Assembly: GCA_902786265.1 (NCBI GenBank)
Contig: CADACE010000030.1
Span: forward strand, 1-57,797
From: an uncultured Chloroflexota bacterium
GTDB taxonomy: Bacteria > Chloroflexota > Anaerolineae > Anaerolineales > Anaerolineaceae
DNA: 57,797 nucleotides
Reading direction: 5' to 3'
Position numbers and translations under genes: made by a program. This document shows, one piece after another, positions 8,283 to 16,776 of the stretch (positions are counted from its first letter, which is position 1; each line of letters opens with the position of its first letter). The notes beneath the pieces are model-generated. The model worked only from the letters and a program-made list of their open reading frames with translations. It did no database searches and had not been told where the DNA came from.

Positions 8283-10313
8283 TCACTCCGCGTCATCCGG
8301 ATCGGGTTCGTCCGGGATGGCGAGGAATTTCAGCGCGGCGGGCATTGTGATGCGGAACAGGTAGTCCTTCGGCGTAAGCGACGGTTCTTTTCTGCGGGCA
8401 AAAAAGTACGGGGAAAGACGCTGTCCTTTGACCGCTTCCGCGAATTCCTTCTGCGACTCGTATTCCCTGCTGTTCAGCTCTTTCCACTGTCGTTCCGCGC
8501 CTTCACAAAAAGCATCGATCTGCGCCATCACCGCGTCGACTCTCGCTTTGTGCTGCGGGACATAGGCAAGGAAGTCATCGATCTTTTCTGTGCGGATATA
8601 TTCAAAGATGCGTTTCCGGGTCACCGCGCCGTTCACCTGCAGATGGGCTGCCACGAGATATTCCGGAGATTTGACCTTCACCCGCCGTCCCTGCGCGTCG
8701 TTGACAACAAAGCCTTCCTCATCTTTGGACATCAGCTGTGCCGCCGCGATAACATCCTCCAGTGAGGTCATATCATACTGCTTCGGATATTGAATCTTCA
8801 CGCCCGGGGCGAATTGCGGCCGTTCAAAGGATTCTTCACCCGTGGCGTTGTCCCGGCATGAGAGATAATATACCCCATCCGGATAAGCGATCACGACCTG
8901 GGTCTCCGGAGAAGTAAGTTCGAACATATAGGTACGGAGCGGGTCGAGCGTGCTGCCCAGCGTTTGAATATCGGCACCGAGAGCCCGTTCAAAGACCTCT
9001 CCGAAGGAAAGCTCATCGTCCCCGACCGGTGCCATGAACGCGTCGATCGTCCCGTTTGTGGCAAGGTGCCAGCTGCCCCGGTCGTAAAACAGCTTCATCA
9101 GTGAGCCGTCGATCTTGGCTGTGACACGGGCAGTCTTCCAGTCGATTTCGGCAGCGAAGGGTTCCCCATAATTGAAAAACTTGTCAAAGGGACGGCAGAC
9201 ATAGATATACTGCCCGTTTTCGTCTTTGCGGAAGATCGGTCCCCGGCTTTCCTGTGCCGCGCGATAGCTCATGTCGGAACCGAATTGTGAATACTTCAGC
9301 AGGACATAATCTCCGGATTCACGGACACTGACCGTGAACGGTTCATTTTCCAGGCGTTCCTTCCAATCCGGAAAAGTGTTCATCAATTCAAGCGCCGGCA
9401 TCTCCCGATACTGATCCCGGGAGATCATCCCTTTTTTGTCTGCTTTCCGCAGCAGGGTAAGCTTTCGGAGCATCTCTTCCCCATGTGCTTCAATGAAGGC
9501 TTCCCGGTTGAATCCGGGCTGGTACAAGCGGTCGTGATTTTCGATCAGGCAGGCAATATCGAGCACCCCATCCGGTACGTCGTATCCGCTCACTTTGTCG
9601 CAGAGATAAAGGTAGGCACTTGCATGCTCGTGTCCGTAAAAGTGGGCACCCTTTTCATCCTCGCTGCGGGTGTAATATTTCCCGAAATCGTGATAAAGCG
9701 CCGCTTCCATCACGTCATCCGGCGCGTTTAACTCCCGGGCGGCACGCAGAACGAGCTGCGTATGCAGTCCGGCGTCCTCCACATGCCAGAACCCGGTCTG
9801 ATCGATTTGTCCAAGCAGTTCCGGCATGATTTGGTCAAAATGGCGGGAAGGATAGCGGTTGTAAAAGACGATCCGGTCGAATCCCTCCGACATTTCGGGA
9901 ACGGCAAAACTGCTCATCTGCCGGTAGATCACTTCCATGGGAACCTGACGCTCCCGGCGGGACTGGTTTTCCAGCGCGTCCTGAGGCGGGGCGAGGATAA
10001 CATGGCATTCCCGATGAAGATCCGGAAAGGAACGGACATCGCAGAGAATGGAGCGGCGTGCCTTGCGGGAAAGAGCGGTCGTGTCAAGGATCACGTCACG
10101 GCCGGCCTTCAGTTCCCTGCGGATCCGCCGCCGGACTTCCTGAAAGACTTTTTCACCGCTGCGCTGGTCCGCTTCGCTGCCGAAAAATTCTCCGCGGATC
10201 CGGTCGCTGGAAACAACGGCAGCGTCCGGATATGACTGCCGCAGCACACTTTGTACATAGGTGGATTTCCCGCTGCCCGAAATTCCGATCATCAGGATCA
10301 ATGCATTCGCCAT
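8283..10313 (-). CDS. Trifunctional polynucleotide kinase - HD phosphoesterase - RNA ligase (end healing and sealing)
   Basis: The protein has 676 residues. Residues 1-150 are a 5'-OH polynucleotide kinase: P-loop GISGSGKST at 10-18, SSDRIR with Asp37 and Arg40, and the lid DTTALSRKARR at 77-87. Residues about 180-262 are an HD domain: His184, HD at 208-209, GHEH at 227-230 and NHD at 259-261. Residues about 330-570 are a T4 Rnl1-like ligase: ESRGPIF, PFDKFFNYGE, motif I KIDGS with the AMP-accepting Lys400, motif III TYMFELTSPE, motif IV EGFVV and motif V KVKSPEYL. By family knowledge these would phosphorylate 5' ends, process 2',3'-cyclic or 3'-phosphate ends, and ligate, as in tRNA or RNA break repair. 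All key residues look intact. The start has a poor ribosome binding site. No toxin gene is adjacent. Confidence 0.88.
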   Translation of the reverse strand: MANALILMIGISGSGKSTYVQSVLRQSYPDAAVVSSDRIRGEFFGSEADQRSGEKVFQEVRRRIRRELKAGRDVILDTTALSRKARRSILCDVRSFPDLHRECHVILAPPQDALENQSRRERQVPMEVIYRQMSSFAVPEMSEGFDRIVFYNRYPSRHFDQIMPELLGQIDQTGFWHVEDAGLHTQLVLRAARELNAPDDVMEAALYHDFGKYYTRSEDEKGAHFYGHEHASAYLYLCDKVSGYDVPDGVLDIACLIENHDRLYQPGFNREAFIEAHGEEMLRKLTLLRKADKKGMISRDQYREMPALELMNTFPDWKERLENEPFTVSVRESGDYVLLKYSQFGSDMSYRAAQESRGPIFRKDENGQYIYVCRPFDKFFNYGEPFAAEIDWKTARVTAKIDGSLMKLFYDRGSWHLATNGTIDAFMAPVGDDELSFGEVFERALGADIQTLGSTLDPLRTYMFELTSPETQVVIAYPDGVYYLSCRDNATGEESFERPQFAPGVKIQYPKQYDMTSLEDVIAAAQLMSKDEEGFVVNDAQGRRVKVKSPEYLVAAHLQVNGAVTRKRIFEYIRTEKIDDFLAYVPQHKARVDAVMAQIDAFCEGAERQWKELNSREYESQKEFAEAVKGQRLSPYFFARRKEPSLTPKDYLFRITMPAALKFLAIPDEPDPDDAE

Positions 10314-10324
10314 AAAAAGATCAG

Positions 10325-10432
10325 CTCAAATCTTAAATATTCTGATTTATTAAGTTTCAGCAGAAAATGACTTATTTTTGGCTAAATCTATCTGTGAAAC
10401 AAACAATAATCAGCAGTTCCTTAAAATTTTTT
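10325..10432 (+). repeat. Probable diverged copy of the MITE-like palindromic element
   Basis: The end of this gap (CTGTGAAACAAACAATAATC, then AGCAGTTCCTTAAAA) resembles the right ends of the elements at 22951-23040 and 33236-33370. The left part (CTGATTTAT, GAAAATGAC, TTTTTGGCT) is more diverged. No gene lies here. Confidence 0.4.
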
Positions 10433-10433
10433 A

Positions 10434-10853
10434 TTATTTTTCATCACCGCTTACGATATCACCGGTCCAGGTCATGATGCCGCCGAAATCGTAAACCCGG
10501 GTATACCCCAGATCCACAAGCTTTTGCGCGGCTTGTCTGCTGCGGTTGCCGCTGCGGCAGTAAACCAGAATGACCTGATCCGGGTCGGGCAGCCCTTCCG
10601 GCTTTGTTGTTCCGATGCTTTCATTCGGGATGAGGACCGCACCGGGGATATGCCCTGAATCATATTCATCCTGACGGCGCACATCAACAATGATATGCCC
10701 GTCATCCTGTGCCATCATTTCCTTTGCGGTGTCCTGTGATATCTGCCGGTACTCCGGTGCCGGGGCTGCTGTTTCTTTCACCTGTTCTTTGGATGCGCAT
10801 CCCGCCAGCAGGCACATAGCCAGTCCGCAGAATATATATACGAATTGTCTCAT
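10434..10853 (-). CDS. Rhodanese-domain lipoprotein
   Basis: The protein has 139 residues. The N-terminus is a lipoprotein signal ending in LLAGC, with the lipidated Cys at 19, so it sits outside the cytoplasmic membrane. Residues about 35-135 form one rhodanese module: VDVRRQDEYDSGHIPGA, the active-site loop CRSGNRS with Cys99, and the LGYTRVYDFGGIMTW end. Such modules carry sulfane sulfur or act in thiol redox and cyanide detoxification outside the cell. An AAAGGAT ribosome binding site precedes the ATG. The phosphatase gene at 10884-11711 reads toward it on the same strand with 30 bp between, so co-transcription is likely. Confidence 0.85.
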   Translation of the reverse strand: MRQFVYIFCGLAMCLLAGCASKEQVKETAAPAPEYRQISQDTAKEMMAQDDGHIIVDVRRQDEYDSGHIPGAVLIPNESIGTTKPEGLPDPDQVILVYCRSGNRSRQAAQKLVDLGYTRVYDFGGIMTWTGDIVSGDEK

Positions 10854-10883
10854 CTATCAAGTATCCTTTCCGTTTGAGCCTGA

Positions 10884-11711
10884 TCAGCTGCTGAGTTTTC
10901 CTAATTTCAAAATCGCCTGTCCGACGCCGTTGTGGTCATTGTCCGCGGTCACAATATCACACATTTCGCGGATCTCTGGGATCGCGTTGCCCATGGCGAC
11001 CGATGTGCCCGCTGCCTTCAGCATCTCCATATCGTTGTAATTGTCGCCGATCGCGGCGGTCTGATTCATCGGGATCTTCAGGTGTTCCGCGAGCCGTTCC
11101 AGGCCGGTGCCTTTATTGATCGACGGCGCTGTCATCTCCAGCGTTGTGTTCTCCGAAAGGGAGACCTGCAGCGGCAGGTCCTTCAGCATGTCATATACCT
11201 CTTTCCGGTCTCCGGCCGTACGGAAATAAATATTGATCTTGGCGATGGAGGTCTGCCGCAGCCCTTCTGCTGTCATGCTTTCCACCTGACGTGCGATCTG
11301 CCGGAACATCGGCTGATAAATGCCCATATGGAATTCTTCCATGCGGCTGATATCCGCGGCGCTGATGATGGATTCCCTGTCTGTGAGGAAGTGCGGCATG
11401 GCATCGTACCGATCAGCGAGCTCCACGATCTGCGTGATATAGGGATGGGTGATACCGTTCCGGTAAAGGAACCGGTCCTCCTTACGATCAAAGATGATAG
11501 ATCCGCTGTTGCAGACCGCGTACCGGACCATCGGCAGGGTCTGAAAAACATCCTGCATTTCCGCGAGCCCCCGTCCCGTACAGTAGGAAACCAGGATCCC
11601 GTTTTCAACAGCGGTTTGGATATCCGCGGCAGTCTGCCGATCGACCGTTTTGTCAGAGCGCAGCAGCGTACCGTCCATGTCTACAGCAATTAATTTTATT
11701 GTATCGTTCAT
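10884..11711 (-). CDS. Cof-type HAD-superfamily phosphatase
   Basis: The protein has 275 residues, typical of the Cof/IIB subfamily. HAD motif I is DMDGTLLRSD near the N-terminus, motif II is in YCTGRG, and motifs III/IV are the Lys of NKGTGLERL and GDNYNDMEML. The central 80-200 segment is the mobile C2 cap. Members dephosphorylate sugar phosphates, flavin or pyridoxal phosphates, and the substrate cannot be predicted. There is no clear ribosome binding site before the ATG. It probably shares a transcript with the rhodanese gene 30 bp downstream. Confidence 0.85.
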   Translation of the reverse strand: MNDTIKLIAVDMDGTLLRSDKTVDRQTAADIQTAVENGILVSYCTGRGLAEMQDVFQTLPMVRYAVCNSGSIIFDRKEDRFLYRNGITHPYITQIVELADRYDAMPHFLTDRESIISAADISRMEEFHMGIYQPMFRQIARQVESMTAEGLRQTSIAKINIYFRTAGDRKEVYDMLKDLPLQVSLSENTTLEMTAPSINKGTGLERLAEHLKIPMNQTAAIGDNYNDMEMLKAAGTSVAMGNAIPEIREMCDIVTADNDHNGVGQAILKLGKLSS

Positions 11712-11803
11712 GGTTTGATTGTAATTTATTTCCGCCCTGTTCAGGCAGTTTTTCCCGGACTCGTTATTGCCATAAAATTACCGCTGTCCGTTTCCATACT
11801 TAT

Positions 11804-11865
11804 AATCCAAATCAGGAGGTCATGGAAATCAGAATCTCTGATCCCTGAATCCTGAATCCCGATCC
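11804..11865 (-). repeat. Dispersed GATTCAGGATTC element, intergenic copy
   Basis: Read on the minus strand it carries GGATTCAGGATTCA, GATCAGAGATTCTGATTT, CATGAC, then CCTGATTTGGAT. It matches the copies at 44111-44176 and 44594-44658 but lacks about 13 bp (CTCATTGGTGAAT) in the middle. It lies in the gap between two divergent genes. Confidence 0.7.
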
Positions 11866-11866
11866 C

Positions 11867-11895
11867 TTTTTCAAACTTTTATCTCATGTTATAAT
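11867..11895 (+). promoter_or_regulatory. Promoter implying a leaderless mRNA
   Basis: A perfect TATAAT -10 box lies at 11890-11895, with a weak TTTTTC -35 at 17-bp spacing. The expected start of transcription, 7-8 bp downstream, falls on the A of the ATG at 11903. No ribosome binding site is present. Confidence 0.5.
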
Positions 11896-11902
11896 CTTTA
11901 CC

Positions 11903-12634
11903 ATGAGTCGGAACATCCTGCTTTCTTTGATCATTCCCGTGTATAACGAAGAAAAAAGACTTCCTGACAGTATCAGGAAAATCACAGCCTTCGTTGAATC
12001 TGAACAACGTCCTGTTGAGGTAATTTTTGTCGCAAACGGATGCACGGACAGAACTTATGAAATGGCGCTCTCTTATCAGGAAAAATATCCGTATGTGAAA
12101 GTGCTCAAAGAAGAAACCGCAGGGAAAGGGAATGCTGTTAAACGGGGCATGCTGGAAGCTTCAGGCGCTTACCGCATGTTCGCGGACGTTGACTTTGCCA
12201 TGCCGATTACCGAAGTCAGCAGATTTATTCCGCCCGCGCTTCCGAATTGTCAGGTTGCCGTCGCATCCAGGACAGCGGAAGGATCCGCACGTAAAAACGA
12301 ACCGCTTATCCGCAGGATATCAAGCCGCGTATTCAATCTGGTCGTTGATCTGATCACACATCTGGGAATACGTGATACCCAGTGCGGATTTAAATGTTTT
12401 TCAGCGGAAGCCGCGGAAAAAATTTTCCCGCTCCAGCAGATCAACGGATGGGCCTTTGACGCGGAGATATTATTTATCGCCAAAAAGTTCGGGTACCAAA
12501 TTACCGAGATCCCTGTTGTCGTTCAATACGAAAATGATTCAAAAATCAAATTATGGAGCGCGGTCCCGAAAATGCTGATGGAGATCCTTCAGATCAGAAA
12601 AAATGATAAAGCCGGGCTGTACGAACAAAAGTAA
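11903..12634 (+). CDS. Family 2 glycosyltransferase, dolichyl-phosphate glucosyltransferase-like
   Basis: The protein has 243 residues and a GT-A fold of the GT2 family: LSLIIPVYNEEKRLPDSI at the start, then VIFVANGCTDRTYE, the KGNAVKRGMLEASG segment and FADVDFAMP (DxD-like site), ending with GWAFDAEILFIAKK and the EIPV motif. These enzymes transfer a sugar from a nucleotide donor to a polyprenyl phosphate at the membrane face. No transmembrane tail is present. The conserved fold begins within six residues of the ATG, so the start cannot be moved downstream, and no ribosome binding site is present. It is a single-gene unit; no polysaccharide cluster surrounds it. Confidence 0.82.
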   Translation: MSRNILLSLIIPVYNEEKRLPDSIRKITAFVESEQRPVEVIFVANGCTDRTYEMALSYQEKYPYVKVLKEETAGKGNAVKRGMLEASGAYRMFADVDFAMPITEVSRFIPPALPNCQVAVASRTAEGSARKNEPLIRRISSRVFNLVVDLITHLGIRDTQCGFKCFSAEAAEKIFPLQQINGWAFDAEILFIAKKFGYQITEIPVVVQYENDSKIKLWSAVPKMLMEILQIRKNDKAGLYEQK

Positions 12635-12702
12635 CCGGCCCGCGGTACTGTATAGCCTGAAAATTTATCCCGTTTTTATTCGGAATTTGCCATTTTTTTT
12701 TC

Positions 12703-12762
12703 TTGACGAATCAAGACTGACATGATAAGATTTTTAAAGGTAATTTTATCGTTTCGATAAAA
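12703..12762 (+). promoter_or_regulatory. Promoter and operator-like dyad of the FbpA-type importer operon
   Basis: A strong promoter is visible: TTGACG (12703-12708), 17 bp, TAAGAT (12726-12731). Just after the start of transcription lies a dyad, TTTTATCG (12744-12751) and CGATAAAA (12755-12762), separated by TTT. It could be a repressor site or a 5' mRNA hairpin. The ribosome binding site AAGGAG follows at 12771-12776. Confidence 0.65.
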
Positions 12763-12783
12763 ACAACAAAAAGGAGAATGTTT

Positions 12784-13767
12784 ATGAAAAAATTGCTTGT
12801 TTTGGTTTTAGCACTTTGTGTGCTGTTCTGCACCGCTGCTGTTTACGCAGATGGCAAAGTGATGCTCTACTCTTCCATGCAGGAAGACCAGCTGATGGCC
12901 ATTGAAAAGGCTTTTGAAGCAGCATATCCCGACATTGACATGGAATACTACTATGCCTCCGGCGGTAAAGTGATCACCAAAGTCACCACCGAAGCCCAGG
13001 CCGGCAAGATCGAAGCCGATGTTATCTGGACCGGCGACCCCTCCGATTATGAAGAGTTCAAAGCTGCCGGCTGGCTGCAGCCCTATTCCTCACCGGAAGC
13101 CGATCATATTGCCGATACCTATATCGATCCGGATGGCTACTACACCGCTGCCCGTCTGGTGACCATGGGTATTGCCTGGTCCACCATGTTCGTCGATGAA
13201 GCTGATGCCCCGAAGACCTGGAACGAATTGCTCGACCCGAAATGGAAGGATCAGCTCGTCATGACCGATCCGACCCAGGCTTCCACCACCAAATACTGGA
13301 TGGCTGCCATGATGCAGAATGAAAAATACGGTCCGGCTTATTTCGAAGGCCTGAGAGACAACGGCATTCTGCTGGAATCCGGTACCACTGCCACCCACAA
13401 CGCTGTCGCTGCCGGTTCTTATGAAGTCGGTATCTGCCTGGACTATGTTTCCGCCAACCTGATTTCCGAAGGTTCCCCGATGGCTTTCCACTATACCGAT
13501 GAAGACGTCATCACCATGACCAGCCCGCTGGGTATCTTCACTGACAGCCAGAACGTTGAAAACGCCAAGAAGCTCTATGACTTCATCCTTTCCAAGGAAG
13601 GCCAGGAACTGCTTGTTGCCAACAACCTCGTTTCCGTCCGCGATGATGTTGAAATGAAAGTTGACACCTCCTCCATCGCTGCCATCAACCTCCCTGTTGA
13701 CTTCAACGACCTTGCCGAGAACACCGGCAATTACCTGGATCAGTTCAACCAGATCTTCAATAAATAA
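12784..13767 (+). CDS. ABC importer substrate-binding protein (FbpA/AfuA type)
   Basis: The protein has 327 residues. The first 22 are a Sec signal peptide (MKKLLVLVLALCVLF..., cleavage VYA|DG) with no lipobox. The mature part begins with VMLYSSMQEDQL and contains GGKVITKV, DVIWTGDPS and WLQPY, features of the extracellular solute-binding family that carries Fe(III), 2-aminoethylphosphonate or polyamines. Ligand identity is not resolvable from motifs. The ATG at 12784 was preferred over 12778 because AAGGAG is then 7 nt away. It heads an operon with two ATPases and a fused permease. A large stem-loop between this gene and the next may raise its mRNA level over the others (inference). Confidence 0.85.
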   Translation: MKKLLVLVLALCVLFCTAAVYADGKVMLYSSMQEDQLMAIEKAFEAAYPDIDMEYYYASGGKVITKVTTEAQAGKIEADVIWTGDPSDYEEFKAAGWLQPYSSPEADHIADTYIDPDGYYTAARLVTMGIAWSTMFVDEADAPKTWNELLDPKWKDQLVMTDPTQASTTKYWMAAMMQNEKYGPAYFEGLRDNGILLESGTTATHNAVAAGSYEVGICLDYVSANLISEGSPMAFHYTDEDVITMTSPLGIFTDSQNVENAKKLYDFILSKEGQELLVANNLVSVRDDVEMKVDTSSIAAINLPVDFNDLAENTGNYLDQFNQIFNK

Positions 13768-13831
13768 TTGTCAGCGGCCGGCTGTAAGGCAGTCTGACGC
13801 TGCTGATGCCGGCTGAATTCCCAAAATATAT

Positions 13832-13909
13832 GGTCAGGGGTGAGGGCTGAAGGAGAGAATCGTGTGGCAAACATTGCCGCTCCATACTCCTTACTCCTCA
13901 CTCCTGACC
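13832..13909 (+). repeat. Long imperfect stem-loop between binding-protein and ATPase genes
   Basis: The left arm 13832-13855 (GGTCAGGGGTGAGG, AAGGAG) pairs with 13887-13909 (CTCCTTACTCCTCA, CTCCTGACC). This gives about 20 pairs of 23 around a 31-nt loop. It lies in the only wide gap of the importer operon. No U-run follows, so it is more likely an mRNA stabiliser or repeat than a full terminator. Confidence 0.5.
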
Positions 13910-13931
13910 GTTTCAGCTAAGGAAACGAAAT

Positions 13932-15074
13932 ATGGCAAACGTACGCTTTGAGAACATAACGGTCGGTTACGGAGACCATATGATTCTGAAAGACTTCTCG
14001 CTTGAAGTTGAAAGCGGACAGATCGTCTGCCTTGTCGGTCCCAGCGGATGCGGAAAAACCACACTGGTCCGCGCCCTGCTCGGACTGAACAAGCCGGAGA
14101 CCGGTACGATCACCGTCGGAGACAAGGTTCTTTTTGATTCAAAGAAAAGGATCAACGTTCCGGCGGAAAAGCGCAACATCGGTATTGTCTTTCAGGATTA
14201 TGCGGTCTGGCCGCATATGACCGTTATTGAAAATGTATCATACCCGCTGAAAAAACAGCGCCGTCCCAAAGATGAAATCAAACAACGCGCCATGCACGCG
14301 CTGGAACAGGTCCGCATGACGGAGTACGCCAACCATCTGCCCAGCCAGCTTTCCGGCGGTCAGCAGCAGCGTGTGGCCATTGCCCGTGCTCTGGTCACGG
14401 ATTCCGACGTGGTGGTAATGGATGAACCGATCACCAACCTGGATGCCAAGCTGCGTGAAGAGATGCTTCTGGAGATCCGTATGATCCAGAACCGTTTAGG
14501 CGCGACGATCCTTTATATCACCCATGACCAGCAGTCTGCCCTGCAGCTGTGCGACAAAATGGCGATCATGCAGCCGGACGGCAGCCTCTGCCAGTTCGGT
14601 TCGGATGAAGATATTATTCTGAACCCTGCCAACCGTTTTGTCTTTGAGTTCATCGGTGTTTCCAACTTCATTCCGATCGTTTCCGAAAACGGGAAGTACT
14701 GCCTGGATTGCGGTGAAAAGATGCCGCTTCCGCAGGCCCTGAACCCGGATAATCAAAATATTGCCGGTAAGGAACTGGGTGTCCGTCTGAATGATGTGGT
14801 GTTCGATAAAGACTCGCCGCTGCGCGCGAAAGTCAGCAGCCGGGTCTTCCTCGGAAGTGAATATAACTACTTCCTGAAGCTGGGACAAAAAGAGATCCGT
14901 GTGCAGCAGGATATGCTGGCTGCCCGTCTTTACGGCACGCCGGAAGAGGGCGAAATGACCGGTGTCACATTTATGAACCCGCATTATTATGATCCGAAAC
15001 CGCCGGTAACAGTCGTTGTCGCTGATGAAGGCAAGAAGAAGAAAAAATTCAGCCTTTTCGGGAAAGGAGCATAA
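13932..15074 (+). CDS. ABC importer ATPase, first of two (FbpC/PotA type)
   Basis: The protein has 380 residues. The ATPase domain occupies residues 1-235: Walker A GPSGCGKTT, Q-loop FQDYAVWPHM, signature LSGGQQQRVAIARAL, Walker B VVVMDEPITNLD and switch His in YITHDQ. Residues 236-360 are the OB-like regulatory domain (TOBE) found in Fe(III), maltose and polyamine importer ATPases. The Lys-rich C-terminus (GKKKKKF) is unusual. It lies 3 bp upstream of the permease gene. With the second ATPase at 16777 it probably forms a heterodimer (inference), while FbpABC-type systems usually have one ATPase gene. Confidence 0.87.
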   Translation: MANVRFENITVGYGDHMILKDFSLEVESGQIVCLVGPSGCGKTTLVRALLGLNKPETGTITVGDKVLFDSKKRINVPAEKRNIGIVFQDYAVWPHMTVIENVSYPLKKQRRPKDEIKQRAMHALEQVRMTEYANHLPSQLSGGQQQRVAIARALVTDSDVVVMDEPITNLDAKLREEMLLEIRMIQNRLGATILYITHDQQSALQLCDKMAIMQPDGSLCQFGSDEDIILNPANRFVFEFIGVSNFIPIVSENGKYCLDCGEKMPLPQALNPDNQNIAGKELGVRLNDVVFDKDSPLRAKVSSRVFLGSEYNYFLKLGQKEIRVQQDMLAARLYGTPEEGEMTGVTFMNPHYYDPKPPVTVVVADEGKKKKKFSLFGKGA

Positions 15075-15077
15075 GCC

Positions 15078-16775
15078 ATGGCAACTGCGAAAGATAACGA
15101 ACGCAAACTGAATATGGACGCGATCCTGACTGTGGTCTGCTTCATCCTTTTGCTGATCATCGTTGTGATCCCGATCTTCATGATCATCTACAACGCTTTC
15201 TTTGACGGCGGAAGATTTTCTCTGGAACTGTTCACCTCTCAGATGACGGATTCCAAAAACCTCTCCGCCATGTGGAACACGGTCCAGATCGCTATCCTGA
15301 CCACAATCATCGGGACGATCATGGGTGTGTTTTACGCCTGGCTGCTGGGACGTTCCGACATCCCGGCAAAGGGGCTGATGCGGGCGCTGTTCAACATTCC
15401 GTACATGTTCCCGCCTTTCCTGGGCGCGATGGCCTGGGACCTGCTGCTGAACGGCCGCTCCGGTTACATGAACCGATGGCTGCGCACGACCTTCCATCTT
15501 TCCAAAATGCCTTTCAACATCAACTCGATCTGGGGCATTGTGTTTGTGGAAGTTTCCTATTATTTCCCGTTTGTCTTTATGCAGGTGGTTTCCGCGCTGG
15601 AACGTATGGATCCGACGCTGGAAGAATCTGCCCGTATCGCCGGCGCGAAACAGGGTACTGTCATCTGGAAGATCACCCTTCCGCTCATGAAGCCTTCCAT
15701 TTCCGCCGGTGCTCTGCTGATCCTGACCACCTCCCTGGCTCACTTCGGTGTGCCTTCCATTTTGGGGTACGCTCAGGGGATCTACACGCTGCCGACCCGC
15801 ATTTACGCGGTCATTTACAACTCGACCGGGTCCTTTGAAGGCATCCGGCAGGGTGCCGCGCTTTCGGTCATGCTGGTGGTCGTGGTCGCCCTCGCCCTGA
15901 TTTTGCAGAACAAGATCCTCTCTTCGGGCTCTTACGACATCATCAAAGGCAAGTCCATGCGCCCGACGCTCATCAAGCTGCGCGGCGCGAAGATCCCGCT
16001 CCTGATCCTGGCCATCTTTACCCTGGTCCTGATCGTGCTGGTCCCGCTGGTGATGATCTTCCTCATCTCCTTCATCAAGGCATACGGACTGCCGCTGAAG
16101 CTTGAAAACTTCACCTTCGCCCAGTATGAAAAGGTCTTCAACATGAACGGTACGCTGGATTCCATCAAGAACTCCCTGATCCTTTCCATCAGTGCCGGTA
16201 TCATCTCCATGTTCCTCGGGACGCTGGTCGCTTATGTGGTGCAGAAGATCAAGCCGAAAGGAAAGGAAGTTCTGGAGGTCGTCTCCGTGCTGCCGTACTC
16301 GATTCCGGGTACCGTGCTTTCCATCGGTGTGATCCTCGCCTGGTCCGGTGCCATCTTCGGCATTTCACTGTATAACACGCTGTGGATCATCCTGGTGGCT
16401 TATATCGCCCGTTACCTCTCCTTCTCCATGAAGACCAGTTCCGCGGCATTGCTGCAGGTACATTCCTCACTGGAGGAGGCGGCCCGGGTCTGCGGCGCTT
16501 CGCATACGGAGTCTCTGTCGGACATCACGCTCCCGCTCATCCGTCCGGCTATGGTCTCAGGTTTCTTCCTGATCTTCCTGCCGGCCATGCGTGAAGTGAC
16601 GACATCCATCCTGCTGTACGGTCCGAAAACCATGACGCTGGGGGTCAAGATCTACAGCCTGCGTGACGCGGGTATGATCCCGCAGGCAGCTGCTTTGGCT
16701 TCTGTCGCGATCGTGATCATCATTATCCTGAATACGATCGTCACGGAAATCACCAAAGAACGGAAGGGGGTATAA
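15078..16775 (+). CDS. Fused ABC permease (two BPD_transp_1 domains, FbpB type)
   Basis: The protein has 565 residues with about twelve membrane segments. Two inner-membrane permease domains are joined in one chain. Each has an EAA loop that docks an ATPase: EESARIAGAKQGTVIWKITL in the first half and EEAARVCGASHTESLSDITL in the second. This is the FbpB architecture for Fe(III) and related SBP-dependent importers. It lies 3 bp after the first ATPase and 1 bp before the second, so all three are translated from one mRNA. The two EAA loops differ, which fits each half contacting a different ATPase (inference). Confidence 0.88.
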   Translation: MATAKDNERKLNMDAILTVVCFILLLIIVVIPIFMIIYNAFFDGGRFSLELFTSQMTDSKNLSAMWNTVQIAILTTIIGTIMGVFYAWLLGRSDIPAKGLMRALFNIPYMFPPFLGAMAWDLLLNGRSGYMNRWLRTTFHLSKMPFNINSIWGIVFVEVSYYFPFVFMQVVSALERMDPTLEESARIAGAKQGTVIWKITLPLMKPSISAGALLILTTSLAHFGVPSILGYAQGIYTLPTRIYAVIYNSTGSFEGIRQGAALSVMLVVVVALALILQNKILSSGSYDIIKGKSMRPTLIKLRGAKIPLLILAIFTLVLIVLVPLVMIFLISFIKAYGLPLKLENFTFAQYEKVFNMNGTLDSIKNSLILSISAGIISMFLGTLVAYVVQKIKPKGKEVLEVVSVLPYSIPGTVLSIGVILAWSGAIFGISLYNTLWIILVAYIARYLSFSMKTSSAALLQVHSSLEEAARVCGASHTESLSDITLPLIRPAMVSGFFLIFLPAMREVTTSILLYGPKTMTLGVKIYSLRDAGMIPQAAALASVAIVIIIILNTIVTEITKERKGV

Positions 16776-16776
16776 C

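Noticed and set aside
5728..10313. UvrA2 and the end-repair protein as one repair operon
   Set aside because: They are convergent and separated by a terminator-like hairpin, so they do not share a transcript.
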